Virus record (IMG/VR): IMGVR_UViG_3300048010_000529
Coordinates: 1 to 21,637 of that record
Origin: a virus
DNA: 21,637 nucleotides
Reading direction: 5' to 3' (one strand)
Shown here: positions 21,305-21,637 of the stretch, piece after piece
Layout: each line of letters opens with the position of its first letter
How positions within the stretch are numbered: the stretch's first letter is position 1
The notes under the pieces: generated by a model
Databases searched by the model: none
Seen by the model: the letters and a program-made list of their open reading frames with translations, nothing else
Told to the model about the DNA's origin: nothing
Translations under genes and position numbers: made by a program

Positions 21305-21618
21305 GTTTGGATATTTCCTCTTCTATAGTTATTAGGTACTTCATTTGCATAGACATATGTCAAACTACATTTCTTGCTCTTGACATGCCGCTTGAAGTTG
21401 CCCGCATCAAGTAACTGATTACATACAGGGCAGTGCTTCTTCATAACAGGATGAGGGTAGTTAGGCGTTCTTGTCTCAATCGTGAACGTGTCAATGTATC
21501 GCCCGTCTTGCCAACCTTCCTCAAGAGGTTCTGTAAAATGCACTTGCTTCTCTTCAAATCCGTTTGTAACCCACTTGAAACACTTTTCATTGTGATACAT
21601 CTCAATTATATGAGGCAT
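21301..21618 (-). CDS. Small C2HC zinc-finger protein (possibly 5'-incomplete)
   Basis: The 105-aa product has a zinc-finger-like motif HCPVCNQLLDAGNFKRHVKSKKC, with ligands C63, C66, H78 and C84 (C-x2-C-x11-H-x5-C). The N-terminal half is strand-like with aromatic residues (CFKWVTNGF) and is unrecognised. The finger could bind nucleic acid or act in protein contacts. The gene ends in ATGA with the Pol-beta-like gene, so it belongs to the same cassette. No ribosome site precedes the ATG at 21618 and the frame remains open to the window edge (codons for HCDYTG), so the true start may lie outside. Confidence 0.68.
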   Translation of the reverse strand: MPHIIEMYHNEKCFKWVTNGFEEKQVHFTEPLEEGWQDGRYIDTFTIETRTPNYPHPVMKKHCPVCNQLLDAGNFKRHVKSKKCSLTYVYANEVPNNYRRGNIQT

Positions 21619-21637
21619 ACCAGTATAGTCGCAGTGT

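Noticed and set aside
1-21637. CRISPR arrays, tRNA genes, insertion sequences or integration sites
   Set aside because: No regularly spaced repeats, cloverleaf-like sequences, transposase or integrase motifs were seen on either strand by eye.

Overview
The window is a stretch of a tailed-phage genome of the T4-like myovirus kind, probably from a marine or aquatic bacterial host. The sequence shows a gp43-like family B DNA polymerase, tail fibres with phage collar domains, T4-type late promoter boxes (TATAAATA), an Hsp20, a 2OG-Fe(II) oxygenase, a ThyX and a RuvC-like resolvase. That mix is familiar from marine T4-like phages. The DNA is AT-rich and very tightly packed: most genes overlap by ATGA or TAATG or lie a few bases apart. 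All genes but one are on the minus strand. No stretch over 300 bases lacks a gene. I saw no tRNA, rRNA, CRISPR array, insertion sequence or integrase. The host is not determined; the dihydrolipoamide dehydrogenase resembles proteobacterial (Lpd3-type) enzymes.

Read in the direction of transcription, from high to low coordinates:
(1) 21618-18507: a small C2HC zinc-finger protein, a Pol-beta-like nucleotidyltransferase, and a two-domain protein joining a ligase-type (KxDG) nucleotidyltransferase to a TxxH adenylyltransferase-like domain. The last two both begin MKSFR and then have a T4-prohead-protease-like cleavage site, as in T4 proteins packaged inside the capsid.
(2) 18172-18516: the only plus-strand gene, unknown, overlapping its convergent neighbour by 10 bases.
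(3) 18148-9274: a late-promoter-driven tail-fibre block with three consecutive collar-domain proteins (414, 451 and 1607 aa), two probable fibre accessory or assembly proteins and a 49-aa coiled protein.
(4) 9277-7967: Hsp20 behind a sigma70-like promoter and a highly folded leader, a UUCG terminator running straight into a late promoter, a gene split by a run of nine A (possible -1 frameshift), and a small helical protein.
(5) 7956-1: a replication, repair and metabolism operon: RuvC-like resolvase (ribosome site inside a hairpin), circularly permuted ThyX, a DNA methyltransferase, an unknown 86-aa protein, dihydrolipoamide dehydrogenase, 2OG-Fe(II) oxygenase, a separate polynucleotide-kinase-like kinase and 3'-phosphatase, and the DNA polymerase, which runs off the window.

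How they may work together: block 5 would make dTMP, replicate, repair and resolve phage DNA, and mark it by methylation. Block 3 would build the adsorption apparatus. Block 1 may supply enzymes carried in the virion and delivered with the DNA; this is inferred from the N-terminal signals. The best candidates for something undescribed are the packaged-enzyme cassette in block 1, the phage-borne dihydrolipoamide dehydrogenase, and the two RNA-level control regions upstream of the resolvase and of hsp20.
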